Shown piece after piece: positions 1-8,692 of a stretch of DNA of 53,027 nt (positions within the stretch are counted from its first letter, which is position 1; every line of letters begins with the position of its first letter). Origin of the DNA: CAIVAT01 sp037128705 (GTDB lineage: Bacteria; Bacteroidota; Bacteroidia; Bacteroidales; FEN-979); assembly GCA_037128705.1 (NCBI GenBank), contig JBAXVX010000027.1, positions 1 to 53,027 on the forward strand, given 5' to 3'. Under the pieces are notes generated by a model. That model was not told the origin of the DNA. It did not search any database and saw only the letters and a program-made list of their open reading frames with translations. Made by a program: the position numbers and the translations under genes.

Positions 1-56
1 CGTCACGCGTCACGTGTCACGACGAGGACGGTCACGCGTCACGCGTCACGTGTCAG
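1..56. repeat. Heptamer array (GTCACGC family) inside alr
   Basis: Two runs of the 7-base word GTCACGC/GTCACGT lie at about 2-20 and 31-55, separated by a short GA-rich spacer. The same words recur at 40914-40940 and, inverted, at 40006-40031, both between genes. Here the array lies in an open coding frame that continues into the alanine racemase tail. The left edge of the array is outside the window. Confidence 0.85.
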
Positions 57-188
57 GAGGGCGACGAGGTGATCATATTCAGCGACCAGCATCCGGTGAC
101 GGAGCTGGCGGAGGCGATCGGCACCATCCCGTACGAGGTGCTGACCGGGATTTCGAGGCGGGTCAAGCGCATCTATTACTACGAATAG
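1..188 (+). CDS. alr: Alanine racemase, C-terminal end (partial)
   Basis: This is the last 62 codons of a gene that begins before the window, read in the frame whose TAG stop is at 186-188. The tail from about base 60 reads EGDEVIIFSD, then ELAEAIGTIPYEVLT and ISRRVKRIYYYE. That is the typical ending of alanine racemase, the PLP enzyme that makes D-alanine for peptidoglycan; in Bacteroidota it is often fused behind a MurF domain. The N-terminal domain, PLP lysine and catalytic tyrosine are outside the window. The first 56 bases are a tandem array of the 7-base word GTCACGC that stays open in this frame and encodes S-R-V-T-C twice, which is not a normal alanine racemase segment. The identity of the tail is fairly secure. 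Whether the upstream gene is intact cannot be seen. Confidence 0.75.
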   Translation, partial: SRVTCHDEDGHASRVTCQEGDEVIIFSDQHPVTELAEAIGTIPYEVLTGISRRVKRIYYYE

Positions 189-210
189 TCTTTTCCTGAA
201 TAAATTCTTT

Positions 211-218
211 TATTTTTG
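211..218 (+). promoter_or_regulatory. Putative Bacteroidota -7 promoter element
   Basis: TATTTTTG matches the Bacteroidota -7 consensus TAnnTTTG. It ends 18 bases before the ATG at 237 of the family 2 glycosyltransferase and sits in the short gap after alr. No convincing TTTG -33 box is visible at the usual spacing. Confidence 0.45.
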
Positions 219-236
219 CTCACTGATCCGGTATTT

Positions 237-971
237 ATGGCATCCCGAAAACTAAGTATTTTAATTCCCGCATACAATGAAGCGGCGACCATCCACCGCA
301 TCCTGGATAAGGTGCTGGCCGTTCAGCTGATTGAAGAGGTTCATAAAGAGATCATCGTTATCAATGATTTCAGCACCGACAATACGCCCGGTGTGGTCGA
401 ACAATACATTTCAGGCCATCCACAGGCGGATATCCGCCTGGTGAGCCAGCCTGTAAACATGGGCAAAGGTGCCGCGCTGCATCGCGGGATTGAGGTGGCC
501 ACCGGCGATTTTATCATCGTGCAGGATGCCGACCTTGAATATGACCCCGAAGAATACAATGTGTTGCTGAAGCCCATCCTGGATGGTTTTGCCGATGTCG
601 TTTACGGCTCGCGTTTCATGGGCGGGAAGCCGCATCGCATCCTCTTCTTCTGGCACTCCTTAGGGAACAACCTGCTTACATTGATCTCCAACATGTTCAC
701 CAACCTGAACATGACCGACATGGAGACCTGTTACAAACTTTTCCGCGCCGAATACCTGAAAAAGATCCACTTCAAGGAACAACGGTTTGGCTTTGAACCG
801 GAGGTTACCCTGAAGATTGCCCGTTTTCCCAGAATCAGGATCTACGAGGTGGGTATTTCATACTATGGCCGCACTTACGAAGAGGGGAAAAAGATCAGGA
901 TGAAAGATGCCTTCCGGGTACTGTGGTGCCTGGTTAAATTTAATCTCTGGGACAGGAAATATCTTAAGTAA
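237..971 (+). CDS. Family 2 glycosyltransferase, DPM1-like (polyprenyl-phosphate sugar synthase)
   Basis: A 244-residue GT-A fold enzyme. The start begins LSILIPAYNEAATI, followed by the nucleotide-binding stretch IIVINDFSTDNT, the conserved NMGKGAALHRG, and the metal-binding D97-A-D99 with LEYDPEEY after it. This layout is typical of dolichol/undecaprenyl-phosphate mannosyl- or glucosyltransferases, which transfer a sugar from a nucleotide donor to a polyprenyl phosphate at the inner membrane. There are no C-terminal membrane spans, so it is the short soluble DPM1 type. I chose ATG 237 over an in-frame TTG at 216 because a promoter-like element lies at 211-218. It opens the glycan locus, and its product is the expected donor for the GT-C proteins downstream. 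The sugar and acceptor cannot be told from sequence. Confidence 0.85.
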   Translation: MASRKLSILIPAYNEAATIHRILDKVLAVQLIEEVHKEIIVINDFSTDNTPGVVEQYISGHPQADIRLVSQPVNMGKGAALHRGIEVATGDFIIVQDADLEYDPEEYNVLLKPILDGFADVVYGSRFMGGKPHRILFFWHSLGNNLLTLISNMFTNLNMTDMETCYKLFRAEYLKKIHFKEQRFGFEPEVTLKIARFPRIRIYEVGISYYGRTYEEGKKIRMKDAFRVLWCLVKFNLWDRKYLK

Positions 972-1005
972 TGCAGGCAATGCAGAAAATGCGTGATTGC
1001 AGGCG

Positions 1006-1659
1006 ATGAAAACAACGCAGACCATTTTTGAATCGGGTGTGTCCAGGAAAGCGATCTTTGCCGGTTTAACGGCGATCATCCTGCTTGGGGTTTTCGTTTC
1101 AGTGAATTATTACCTTACTTTCAGGGATGCGGACAAATCCGTCGTTGACCAGGCAGGGGTGGAGCGTGATCACCTCCCCGCAGGGCTTGAAAACCAGGGA
1201 ACCCGCCTGGCTTTTTATGACTTTGAAACGGGCAATGCCGCCGACACGGCTTCCCATCTCGCCTTCAAGGGACATTCGGGGAAACAATCGCTGAAGATGA
1301 ATGCAAGGGTGATCTTTTCACCCGGCCTCTGGATCAGGTTCAAAGATCTCAATCCCGGTGATTCCTGCTGGATACGGGCTACGGGTTATGTATGGTTTTC
1401 CGGTTCGCCCGCCGATGCAAAATGCTGCCTGGTGGCCACCTGCAACCACCAGGGGGTCAATTTCAAGTATATGTTTGTGGCGCTGGAGAAAGAGAACCTG
1501 AAACCGGACTGCTGGAACAGGATCAGCATCGATTACCGTGTTCCGCCGGCACCCGACCCAGAAGATGTGGTTCAGGCCTATTTCTGGTACCGGGGACAGG
1601 GGGAGTTGCTGGTGGATGATGTGGAGGTCACGCTGTTTAAACCGAAAAAAAGAACATAG
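1006..1659 (+). CDS. Membrane-anchored single beta-sandwich-like module protein
   Basis: A 217-residue protein with one N-terminal membrane span (about residues 15-37, AIFAGLTAIILLGVF) followed by a soluble region expected outside the cytoplasm. The soluble part starts at FYDFETG and ends with VQAYFWYRG and LLVDDVEV. It aligns by eye with the C-terminus of the GT-C protein at 5862-7718, sharing FYDFE, ATCN/ITCN, WNRISIDY/WNRVTVDY and QAYFW. I do not recognise a named family. The pattern of alternating strands with a terminal D-D/D-N motif resembles carbohydrate-binding jelly-rolls. ATG 1006 is preferred to ATG 997 because the reading between them (M-Q-A) is uninformative and the leader is a degenerate ATGCAGG-like stretch. 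It may be a separable version of the domain fused to the neighbouring GT-C proteins. Confidence 0.7.
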   Translation: MKTTQTIFESGVSRKAIFAGLTAIILLGVFVSVNYYLTFRDADKSVVDQAGVERDHLPAGLENQGTRLAFYDFETGNAADTASHLAFKGHSGKQSLKMNARVIFSPGLWIRFKDLNPGDSCWIRATGYVWFSGSPADAKCCLVATCNHQGVNFKYMFVALEKENLKPDCWNRISIDYRVPPAPDPEDVVQAYFWYRGQGELLVDDVEVTLFKPKKRT

Positions 1660-1694
1660 CAGGCCGGCGAAGGTGCCATAATTGCTAACACTTC

Positions 1695-3473
1695 ATGGAG
1701 TACAACAGGAAATTCGAAAGCTATTTTTTTTACCTGCTCTTTTGCGGGTCGCTGGCGCTTACCTGGTACTTTCACAAGGAGGCCACGCGGTTTAACGACC
1801 GGACCGAAATGTGGTCGGACCGCGCCGGCTATTACATCTATCTGCCGGCCACATTCTACTATCACTTCGATGCCCGGAAAATGCCGGCCGACCTGGATAT
1901 TCAGACGGGCGGAGGCTTCAGCACCGACACGGTTCACAATAAAATTGACACCAAGTACACCTATGGCGTGGCCCTGATGAACGCGCCCTTCTTTTTTGCC
2001 TCCGCCCTGATCTCCCGGTTAACCGGATATGACAGCGAAAACGGTTTCTCGATGCTGTTCATGCGCATGCTGAGCCTGGCGGCCGTCATCTACCTTATCC
2101 TTGGATTGTGGTTCCTGAAGAAATTCCTGGACCACTATTTCAGTCCGGCAGTCAGTTTGTTCGTCATCACCCTGATCTTCCTGGGGACCAATCTCTTTTA
2201 CTATGCACTCATCGACGGGATGATGTCACATGTCTATTCCTTTTTCCTCTTCGCCCTGTTCCTGTTTGCGCTGAAAAAGTTCCAGCTGTCTGCCTCCAAG
2301 AGCTGGTTTATCCTGCTTTGCCTCACCTTTTCACTGGTCATCCTGATCCGCCCCACCAACATCATCCTGGGGCTGCTTTTCTTTGGGTGGGATGCTGCAG
2401 GCCCCGCCGCTTGGCTGAAACGCATCAAACAGTTCCTGAAACCATCGTACATCCTGTGTTTCCTGGCCATCCTGTTCATCATCTTCCTGCCGCAGCTCAT
2501 CTACTGGAAATACCTCTCCGGAAACTGGATCCATTTCTCCTACCGCAACGAGGGATTCACCAACTGGGCCCATCCGAGGGTCGGGGAGGTGCTGTTCTCG
2601 CCGGTGAACGGGTTGCTGATCTATGCTCCGCTGGTGGTTTTCTTTCTCATCGGGAACCTGGTGATGTTGTTCAGAAAACTACAGAACGGGGGACTGATTG
2701 CAGCGGTTTTCGCCCTGGTCACGCTGATCGTTGCCTCCTGGTACATGTGGTATTTCGGATGCTGCTACGGTCAGCGGTCCTACATCGAATACTTTACCAT
2801 CCTGGCCGTTCCCTTCGGCTATCTGATCACCGGTTTGTTCAATTCCCGCAGTTTCTGGCTTAAAGCGATCCTTCTCTTTTTCATCTTCCTCTTTACCTAT
2901 GTCAACCTGCGGATGACCGTTTCGCTTTACCGGTTCGAGCGATGTTACTACGGTTCCACCTGGGATTGGGAACATTACCGGACCTCCCTGGGGCGGGCCG
3001 GGATCATCCCCCCGGTTCAGCAGGTTCAATCGTATGAGAATGATTTCGAGAACCTGGCGCTGTCGCCGGTTTATAAACCCTCGTTCCTCTTTACCCGGTC
3101 GGGACGGGTCAGCATTTCCGCACGTGAAAAGGGAGGAGATACCCCCCTGTTCTCAACCACGCTCGAGGAATTCGGCTATCCCACCCCGAAGATGATGGAG
3201 GTTGAGGTGTGGGGACTGAAGCCCGGGAAGCGGACTACCGGGGCGTCGCTGGGCTATTCTCTGAGCAAGGGATCCAAAGTGATTTTCAGCGACAGCCAGC
3301 CGGTCGACACCCTGGTGAAAAACCCGCTGACCTGGTCGAAAACAACCAAAACCTTCATCATCCCCGATGTGAACGATTCCTCGCTGCAGATCAGGATCTT
3401 CATTCACAATCCGCGGAGGGCGATGATATTCTTTGATGATCTGAAACTCCGATATCGCTATCAATGGAACTGA
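1695..3473 (+). CDS. GT-C-like polytopic membrane protein with C-terminal beta-sandwich-like module
   Basis: A 592-residue protein with roughly 11-12 hydrophobic spans up to about residue 415 and a soluble C-terminal region from about 445. The first periplasmic loop carries W-S-D42 then GYYIYLPATF, where GT-C glycosyltransferases keep their catalytic acidic residue. Further motifs shared with the protein at 5862-7718 are DGMMSH, the RPT after span 5, YWKYLSGNW, LLIYAP and GQRSYIE. These make the two clear paralogues. GT-C enzymes take sugars from polyprenyl-phosphate donors on the outer face of the inner membrane. The C-terminal part ends IFFDDLKL and looks like a diverged copy of the module in the preceding gene. 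It overlaps the next gene by 10 bases, so the two are probably translated together. Acceptor and sugar are unknown. Confidence 0.7.
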   Translation: MEYNRKFESYFFYLLFCGSLALTWYFHKEATRFNDRTEMWSDRAGYYIYLPATFYYHFDARKMPADLDIQTGGGFSTDTVHNKIDTKYTYGVALMNAPFFFASALISRLTGYDSENGFSMLFMRMLSLAAVIYLILGLWFLKKFLDHYFSPAVSLFVITLIFLGTNLFYYALIDGMMSHVYSFFLFALFLFALKKFQLSASKSWFILLCLTFSLVILIRPTNIILGLLFFGWDAAGPAAWLKRIKQFLKPSYILCFLAILFIIFLPQLIYWKYLSGNWIHFSYRNEGFTNWAHPRVGEVLFSPVNGLLIYAPLVVFFLIGNLVMLFRKLQNGGLIAAVFALVTLIVASWYMWYFGCCYGQRSYIEYFTILAVPFGYLITGLFNSRSFWLKAILLFFIFLFTYVNLRMTVSLYRFERCYYGSTWDWEHYRTSLGRAGIIPPVQQVQSYENDFENLALSPVYKPSFLFTRSGRVSISAREKGGDTPLFSTTLEEFGYPTPKMMEVEVWGLKPGKRTTGASLGYSLSKGSKVIFSDSQPVDTLVKNPLTWSKTTKTFIIPDVNDSSLQIRIFIHNPRRAMIFFDDLKLRYRYQWN

Positions 3474-5026
3474 CCCGGATAATCCAGACCCATTTCTCGG
3501 ATCCGCAGCTTGCCTGGATCATCTGTGCATTTGCTTTCGGACTGATGAGCATCATCCTGTTTTTGCGGGGAAAAGAGGGATACAGCCTGCTGTTTCTTTT
3601 TCTGGCCGGGCTGATCCTGCGGCTCGTCATTGCCTCACTCGATCCCTTTTTATGGACCTGGGATGAGCAGTTCCACGCCCTGGTGGCGAAAAACATGATG
3701 GGGCATCCCTTTAAACCCATGCTGATCAGCCACCCGGTCCTGGAATATGATTACAGAAGCTGGAGTGAAAATCACATCTGGGTTCACAAACAGCCCCTTT
3801 TTCTCTGGCAGATCGCCCTCTTTTTCAAATTGTTCGGGGTGAATGAATTTGTTTTGAGGCTGCCTACAGTGCTCATGATGTCGGGGATGATCCTGCTGAT
3901 CTACCGGATCGGAAAGCTGACCTCCACCGCGGCCATTGCCTGGTACGGCGCCTTCATCTACACCTTTTCATTCTATTTTGTGCAGTATGTCTCGGGATTC
4001 AAATTCACCGATCACAACGACAGCGCCTTTATCTTTTATGTCACCCTGAGCATCTGGGCGTGGGTCGAGTACCTGTATTCGGACAGGCGGTACTGGATTT
4101 TCCTGATTGGTCTCTTCTCCGGGATGGCCATCCTGAATAAATGGCTGCCCGGGTTGCTGGTATATTCGGGATGGTCGATGGCGATCTTTTTTCTCCGGAG
4201 AAAAAGCGAATGGCTGCGAGAGTTCACGAAGATGGGAGTCTCCCTGGTTGTGACATTTATGGTTTTTCTTCCCTGGCAGATATTTATTCTCATCGCCTAT
4301 CCCCTCGAAAGCCGGCAGGAATATCTTTTCAACCGGTTGCATTTTCTTACACCCCTCGAAAATCATGGAGAGACCTGGTACTATCACTTTTCCCTGTTAT
4401 CTGAGCAATATGGCGGCGTGCTGGTCTATTTCCTGATTTTGCCGGGACTGTTCTTCCTTTTCAAATCCATGAGCAACAAGACCTGCATCGTGGCGATGAT
4501 GACCTTCCTCATTCTTGTTTACCTGTTTTTTACAATCGCAGCCACGAAAGCGCCCATGTTTTGTACCATGGTCAGCCCCATCCTGTTCCTGGCCCTGGGA
4601 GCCATCCTGGATAAGGGATTGACATTTCTCCGGAAATTCATCCCGCCCCGGGTTTCTGTCTGGGTCACGGCCCTGTTCCTGGCATATGTCGCCTTCAGGA
4701 TATTGAATATCAACCAGCTGGATGACTGGCATTCGGACAAATTGCTCATGTGGAAAACCAGGAATATTACTGCCATCGTCGACAGGCAGGTGGTCATGAA
4801 GCTGTCACCGAAGGATGCAGTCGTTTTCAACGCCGGCAGGGAGAATGCCGTCATGCTCATGTTTTACAGCGGAGGCACGGCCTATCCAAATTATCCCACC
4901 CGGGAGCAGTATCAATTGCTCAAGTCAAAAGGGATTCCGATGGCTGCCCTGTGCGACAGTCTTGTCCCGGACTACCTGGCCGCGGATTCCGCCGTTCAGA
5001 AGATCTACATGACCCCAATCCGTTAA
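3464..5026 (+). CDS. GT39/PMT_2-family glycosyltransferase (ArnT-like)
   Basis: A 520-residue polytopic protein of the protein-mannosyltransferase/ArnT superfamily. The first outer loop has the expected acidic pair in W-D67-E68-QFHA, and the second conserved stretch is H108-K-Q-P-L-F-L-W, the usual H-K-P-P motif with one change. About 11 spans follow, then a short soluble tail (about residues 430-520) with no recognisable domain. The family moves a sugar or aminosugar from a polyprenyl-phosphate carrier onto protein, lipid A or another glycan on the periplasmic face. The start codon overlaps the end of the upstream GT-C gene, so they form one transcription unit. Family assignment is strong; substrate is open. 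Confidence 0.8.
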   Translation: MELTRIIQTHFSDPQLAWIICAFAFGLMSIILFLRGKEGYSLLFLFLAGLILRLVIASLDPFLWTWDEQFHALVAKNMMGHPFKPMLISHPVLEYDYRSWSENHIWVHKQPLFLWQIALFFKLFGVNEFVLRLPTVLMMSGMILLIYRIGKLTSTAAIAWYGAFIYTFSFYFVQYVSGFKFTDHNDSAFIFYVTLSIWAWVEYLYSDRRYWIFLIGLFSGMAILNKWLPGLLVYSGWSMAIFFLRRKSEWLREFTKMGVSLVVTFMVFLPWQIFILIAYPLESRQEYLFNRLHFLTPLENHGETWYYHFSLLSEQYGGVLVYFLILPGLFFLFKSMSNKTCIVAMMTFLILVYLFFTIAATKAPMFCTMVSPILFLALGAILDKGLTFLRKFIPPRVSVWVTALFLAYVAFRILNINQLDDWHSDKLLMWKTRNITAIVDRQVVMKLSPKDAVVFNAGRENAVMLMFYSGGTAYPNYPTREQYQLLKSKGIPMAALCDSLVPDYLAADSAVQKIYMTPIR

Positions 5027-5121
5027 ACCAGAAAGTGGGGGCCTGGTTTGGCAGTCTTGCCAATCTTTGCTAATATTGCAACCGCAAGGCTTACAGCAGT
5101 ATTCACAGGATAAACGATACG

Positions 5122-5856
5122 ATGCAGTTTCAATACAGGGATGTTGATCAGGAGGGTTTAGTCACCCTGGATGCCATATCTTCGGCCGATAAGTTCAACA
5201 AGTGGATCTATGATGCCATCACTCCTTTTTGCCAGGGAACCATCCTGGAGATCGGGAGCGGAATCGGGAATATTTCTCAGTTTTTTATCCGGGAGAAAAA
5301 AGAGATTTACCTGTCGGATATCCGGATGAATTACCGGGAAATAGTGAAGGACAAGTTCGGCCTGGACGATCAAAGGGTGCTCGACATTGACATCGTCCGT
5401 CCGGATTTCAATGATGTCTATGCTGCATTGCTGGGCAAATTTGACAGTGTTTTTTGTCTGAATGTGGTCGAACACATCAAAGAGGACCATGCAGCCATTG
5501 ACAACATGGTGAAATTGCTGAAACCCGGCGGGAAGCTGACGGTGCTGGTGCCGGCCTACCAGGCGCTGTACAACCATTTTGATGTGACCCTCGAACATTA
5601 CCGCCGGTATAACAGGCAAACCCTGGTCAGCCTGATGTCAAAACATGGCACCCTGATCCGGGTTTTTAATTTTAATTTCGTCGGTATTTTTGGTTGGTTT
5701 GTCAGCGGGAAGCTGTTGGGAAACAAAATTCTGCCAACCAACGAGGTAAAGCTGTTCAATTACCTGGTTCCCATCAATAAAGTGATTGACCGGCTTCTTT
5801 GCCGTAAAGTCGGTTTATCGGTCGTTTGCGTAATCAGTAAGCACCCCCAAACCTGA
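5122..5856 (+). CDS. Class I SAM-dependent methyltransferase
   Basis: A 244-residue soluble protein. Motif I is LEIGSGIGN (about residues 42-50), the acidic end of strand 2 is in YLSDIR, and motif IV/post-I is CLNVVEHI followed by LLKPGGKLTVLVPAY. This is the Methyltransf_11/23 type fold found in O- or N-methyltransferases that modify sugars or polyprenyl-linked intermediates. It lies between GT-C genes, 6 bases before the next one, so a role in modifying the same glycan is likely, but that is inference from position. The 95-base gap before it holds a small hairpin (ttggca/tgccaa, near 5048-5063) without a T run. Confidence 0.8.
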   Translation: MQFQYRDVDQEGLVTLDAISSADKFNKWIYDAITPFCQGTILEIGSGIGNISQFFIREKKEIYLSDIRMNYREIVKDKFGLDDQRVLDIDIVRPDFNDVYAALLGKFDSVFCLNVVEHIKEDHAAIDNMVKLLKPGGKLTVLVPAYQALYNHFDVTLEHYRRYNRQTLVSLMSKHGTLIRVFNFNFVGIFGWFVSGKLLGNKILPTNEVKLFNYLVPINKVIDRLLCRKVGLSVVCVISKHPQT

Positions 5857-5861
5857 TCCTG

Positions 5862-7718
5862 ATGAAACACAGCAGCAAGCAACGGATTTCCCTGGCGATT
5901 TTTTGTCTTCTGGCCCTGGTCATCATCTTCAACCGGTTGCTGTTCAACCGGTTTGACACACACAATATTTTCGCCATCCTCAGCTGGGATGTTTTCGGTT
6001 ACTATCTTTACCTGCCGGCCACCTTCATTCACCACGACCTGGGGATCAGGAATTTCGGCTGGCTTCAGCAGGTGATGGATACCTACAACCCCACCATTGG
6101 GTTTTACCAGGCCTACATGGGCCCGGCAGGGGAGTATGTGATGAAATACCCGGTTGGCATGGCCCTCATGTACAGCCCCTTTTTCCTGATCGGCCATGTA
6201 GCGGCCCATCTTACCGGCTATTCGCCCGACGGTTTCACCCTTCCCTACCAGCTCTCCATCGCCATCGGCGGATTGGTCTACACCGCGATCGGGCTATGGT
6301 TCCTGCGAAAGATCCTGCTGCATTTTTTCACCGACGGGGTGGTGGCCATCACGATGGTGCTGATCGTGGCCGGCACCAACTATTTTCAGCTCACCGCCTT
6401 TGACGGCTCCATGCCGCACAACTACCTCTTTACCCTTTTTGCCGTGATCGTGTGGCTCACCATACGCTGGCATGAAAATCCCCGCTGGAGTTATGCCATC
6501 ATGCTGGGATTGGGCTTCGGACTGGTTGCCCTGGTAAGGCCAACCGCGATCATCATCGTACTGGTTACCATCCTGTGGGGATTGTGGGACGGAGACTCCT
6601 GGCGTAAAAAGATCACCCTCGTGATTCGTCACTGGGCACAGGTGCTGGCCATGGCCGTTGCGGCAATCCTGGTGGTTTCGCTGCAGATGATCTACTGGAA
6701 GCTCCATGCCGGGTCGTGGATCTACTACAGTTATGAAGTAGGCCTCGAATGGATCGCCCCCTATCTTCAGAAGGTTCTTTTTTCCTACCGCAAGGGGTGG
6801 CTGCTCTATACCCCGCTGATGATTTTTGCCCTGGCCGGCTTCATCTCCCTGTTCCGGAAAAACCGTTCAATTTTCCTGGCCGTGTTTGTCTTTTTCATCA
6901 TTCACCTGGTGATCATCGCCAGCTGGCCCATCTGGTGGTATGGCGGCAGTTTCAGCCAGCGGACCATGATGGAATCATATGCCCTCCTGGCATTCCCGAT
7001 GGGAGCCCTGGTTCAGTGGATCCTGAAGCAGCGTGCCGGTCTCCGTTTTTCATTTCTAACGCTCTTTGCACTGCTTGTCTTCCTGAACCTTTTTCAGACC
7101 TGGCAGTACATGAATTACGTGCTGGATCCCTCGAGGATGACCAAGGCCTATTATTGGGCAACCTTCGGAAAGACCCATGTGAGCGCCAGAGAGCAGCTTT
7201 TCCTTGAACCATCGGACCTCAACAGTGAACGTGAATTTCTTTCAGATACAGCAGGCTACACCCCGAAGGTCATCGTTTTTTATGATTTTGAACAACCGGA
7301 TCAGGCGAATCCCGGAAATTTTTGCAGGGACACCGCCTATGCAGGGAGTTATTCCCTGAGGATGAGCCGGAAGATGGAATTCTCGCCGGGCATTAACGCT
7401 CCATACGGGGAGCTGACAAAGAAAGATTTTGCATGGATCAGGGCCAGTGCCTGGATCTATTTTACCTGCAAGCCCGAAGAGGCTGCCTGCGGGTTGGTCA
7501 TAACCTGTAACCGGAACGGGAAAGCCTATAAATACCGGCAGCTTGAACTGGAAAAGGCAAACCTGAAAACCGGTATGTGGAACAGGGTGACCGTAGATTA
7601 CATGACCCCCTATTTCGATGATAAAACCAACACCCTCCAGGCCTATTTCTGGTGCCGCGGGGACAAGGAGATCCTGGTGGATAATTTTGAGATCCGGCTT
7701 TTTGAGCCTAATGAATGA
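5862..7718 (+). CDS. GT-C-like polytopic membrane protein with C-terminal beta-sandwich-like module
   Basis: A 618-residue paralogue of the protein at 1695-3473. Shared points are the first-loop W-D43 followed by FGYYLYLPATF, GMALMYSPFF, the DGSMPH motif, the RPT motif, YWKLHAGSW and SQRTMMESYALLAFP. About 11 spans end near residue 425, and a linker leads to a C-terminal module from about residue 470 (VFYDFEQPD ... ITCN ... WNRVTVDY ... LQAYFW ... LVDNFEI). That module is the closest match in the window to the stand-alone protein at 1006-1659. The likely role is periplasmic sugar transfer from a polyprenyl-phosphate donor, with the module binding glycan or a partner. Its last 11 bases overlap the end of the convergent T9SS gene. 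Confidence 0.7.
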   Translation: MKHSSKQRISLAIFCLLALVIIFNRLLFNRFDTHNIFAILSWDVFGYYLYLPATFIHHDLGIRNFGWLQQVMDTYNPTIGFYQAYMGPAGEYVMKYPVGMALMYSPFFLIGHVAAHLTGYSPDGFTLPYQLSIAIGGLVYTAIGLWFLRKILLHFFTDGVVAITMVLIVAGTNYFQLTAFDGSMPHNYLFTLFAVIVWLTIRWHENPRWSYAIMLGLGFGLVALVRPTAIIIVLVTILWGLWDGDSWRKKITLVIRHWAQVLAMAVAAILVVSLQMIYWKLHAGSWIYYSYEVGLEWIAPYLQKVLFSYRKGWLLYTPLMIFALAGFISLFRKNRSIFLAVFVFFIIHLVIIASWPIWWYGGSFSQRTMMESYALLAFPMGALVQWILKQRAGLRFSFLTLFALLVFLNLFQTWQYMNYVLDPSRMTKAYYWATFGKTHVSAREQLFLEPSDLNSEREFLSDTAGYTPKVIVFYDFEQPDQANPGNFCRDTAYAGSYSLRMSRKMEFSPGINAPYGELTKKDFAWIRASAWIYFTCKPEEAACGLVITCNRNGKAYKYRQLELEKANLKTGMWNRVTVDYMTPYFDDKTNTLQAYFWCRGDKEILVDNFEIRLFEPNE

Positions 7719-8565
7719 TCTCCAGCCGCCGGGTTGAAATCTGATTACCCGACATTGTTTTTATAAGATACAAACCGGTGGGCCAGGAGGCAACGTCGAG
7801 GGTTGTGATTGCCTGTCCGGAGGGATCATGGGCCTGGTACATCAACATTCCGGAAGATGAATAAACCGATATTTCTCGTTCCTGCCCGCAGCTCCCATTC
7901 CAATTTAACCTTACAGTGGAACTTGCAGGGTTTGGAAACACGACCGGAGATTCCGATACCAACGGCCCGGGAATACCGGTATATACCCCTTTATTGCAGG
8001 CATAATCCATCAGGGTAATGCAATCACCCGCAACGGTCACCCTGATCCAGCCATACAACGTCTCACGTGGCTGAACCAGCCTTACCCCGATGTAATGTTC
8101 CCCGCTCCATCGAGAAACCTGCGGACCGGTACCCACTGCCCCGCCCCAATTCAAAGACCAGATATAACAATTGCCATGGATAAAGGTATCCGCCGGTGAT
8201 ATTGAATCTCCCAGGTTTAGCGTATCTGCCACAGGAACAGTATATCCATAGGATGAGATGTACGTCGCGATGATTGAGGTCTGGGCCGTAAGCTTGTCAA
8301 CCTCACAATTGGTTGATCCGCCACTCAAACTACCGCCACCGAACACATGGATCGCAAGGTCATTGGTCCCATCATGATCAAGATCAAAGTATTTGCGATA
8401 ACTTGGAAAGTTAGGATTAAAAGCGGAGCAACAGAGGCTGGTGTCGGGAATGATATCATGATAAAGATCGTCAGTCCCGACCATCCCGGCCCTGATAAAT
8501 TGGGCGTACATGCTGGTGTTGAATGACAACAAACCAAGCATTACCAGAAGCTGAATTGCTTTCAT
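7708..8565 (-). CDS. Secreted protein with T9SS type A sorting domain
   Basis: A 285-residue exported protein. The N-terminus MKAIQLLVMLGLLSFNTSMYAQ is a signal peptide. The middle carries FDLDHDGTNDLAIHVFGGG, a D-x-D-x-D-like stretch of the FG-GAP/calcium-binding kind, followed by beta-rich sequence with several cysteines. The C-terminus, about 75 residues starting VVFPNPASSTVRL and ending LYLIKTMSGNQISTRRLEII, is a typical type A sorting domain that directs passage through the T9SS and attachment at the cell surface. It is the only minus-strand gene in the first 17 kb, with its own promoter-like element at 8571-8578. Function beyond surface location is unknown. It may share the surface with the glycan made by the locus, since T9SS cargo is often anchored to A-type LPS. 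Confidence 0.75.
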   Translation of the reverse strand: MKAIQLLVMLGLLSFNTSMYAQFIRAGMVGTDDLYHDIIPDTSLCCSAFNPNFPSYRKYFDLDHDGTNDLAIHVFGGGSLSGGSTNCEVDKLTAQTSIIATYISSYGYTVPVADTLNLGDSISPADTFIHGNCYIWSLNWGGAVGTGPQVSRWSGEHYIGVRLVQPRETLYGWIRVTVAGDCITLMDYACNKGVYTGIPGPLVSESPVVFPNPASSTVRLNWNGSCGQEREISVYSSSGMLMYQAHDPSGQAITTLDVASWPTGLYLIKTMSGNQISTRRLEIIH

Positions 8566-8570
8566 AACTC

Positions 8571-8578
8571 CAAATATA
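8571..8578 (-). promoter_or_regulatory. Putative -7 promoter element, nearly leaderless
   Basis: On the minus strand TATATTTG matches TAnnTTTG and ends only 5 bases before the ATG (8565) of the T9SS-cargo gene. If used, the transcript would begin at or within a few bases of the start codon. Confidence 0.4.
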
Positions 8579-8638
8579 GTTACTTTTTGACTTTTCAGGA
8601 TACCGGAATTGGAATATTTTCTCTAATTCAATTTCTGT

Positions 8639-8646
8639 TAACTTTG
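8639..8646 (+). promoter_or_regulatory. Putative Bacteroidota -7 promoter element
   Basis: TAACTTTG matches TAnnTTTG, 46 bases upstream of the AlgJ/AlgX-like gene at 8693. It faces away from the minus-strand element at 8571-8578, so this gap looks like a divergent promoter region that starts the acylation half of the locus. Confidence 0.5.
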
Positions 8647-8692
8647 CGCCATCATTCCCTTTTGGTTATTTTTTTCGTTAAATGAGCTTTCG

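Noticed and set aside
961..1005. ATGCAGG-like words before 1006 as another array
   Set aside because: The words are too degenerate and lack the GTRA core; could be chance.
2108..2863. 251-codon plus-strand frame inside the first GT-C gene
   Set aside because: An out-of-frame reading of a clear membrane protein.
5048..5063. Hairpin ttggca/tgccaa after the GT39 gene as a terminator
   Set aside because: The stem is only 6 base pairs and no T run follows; the locus seems to continue through it.
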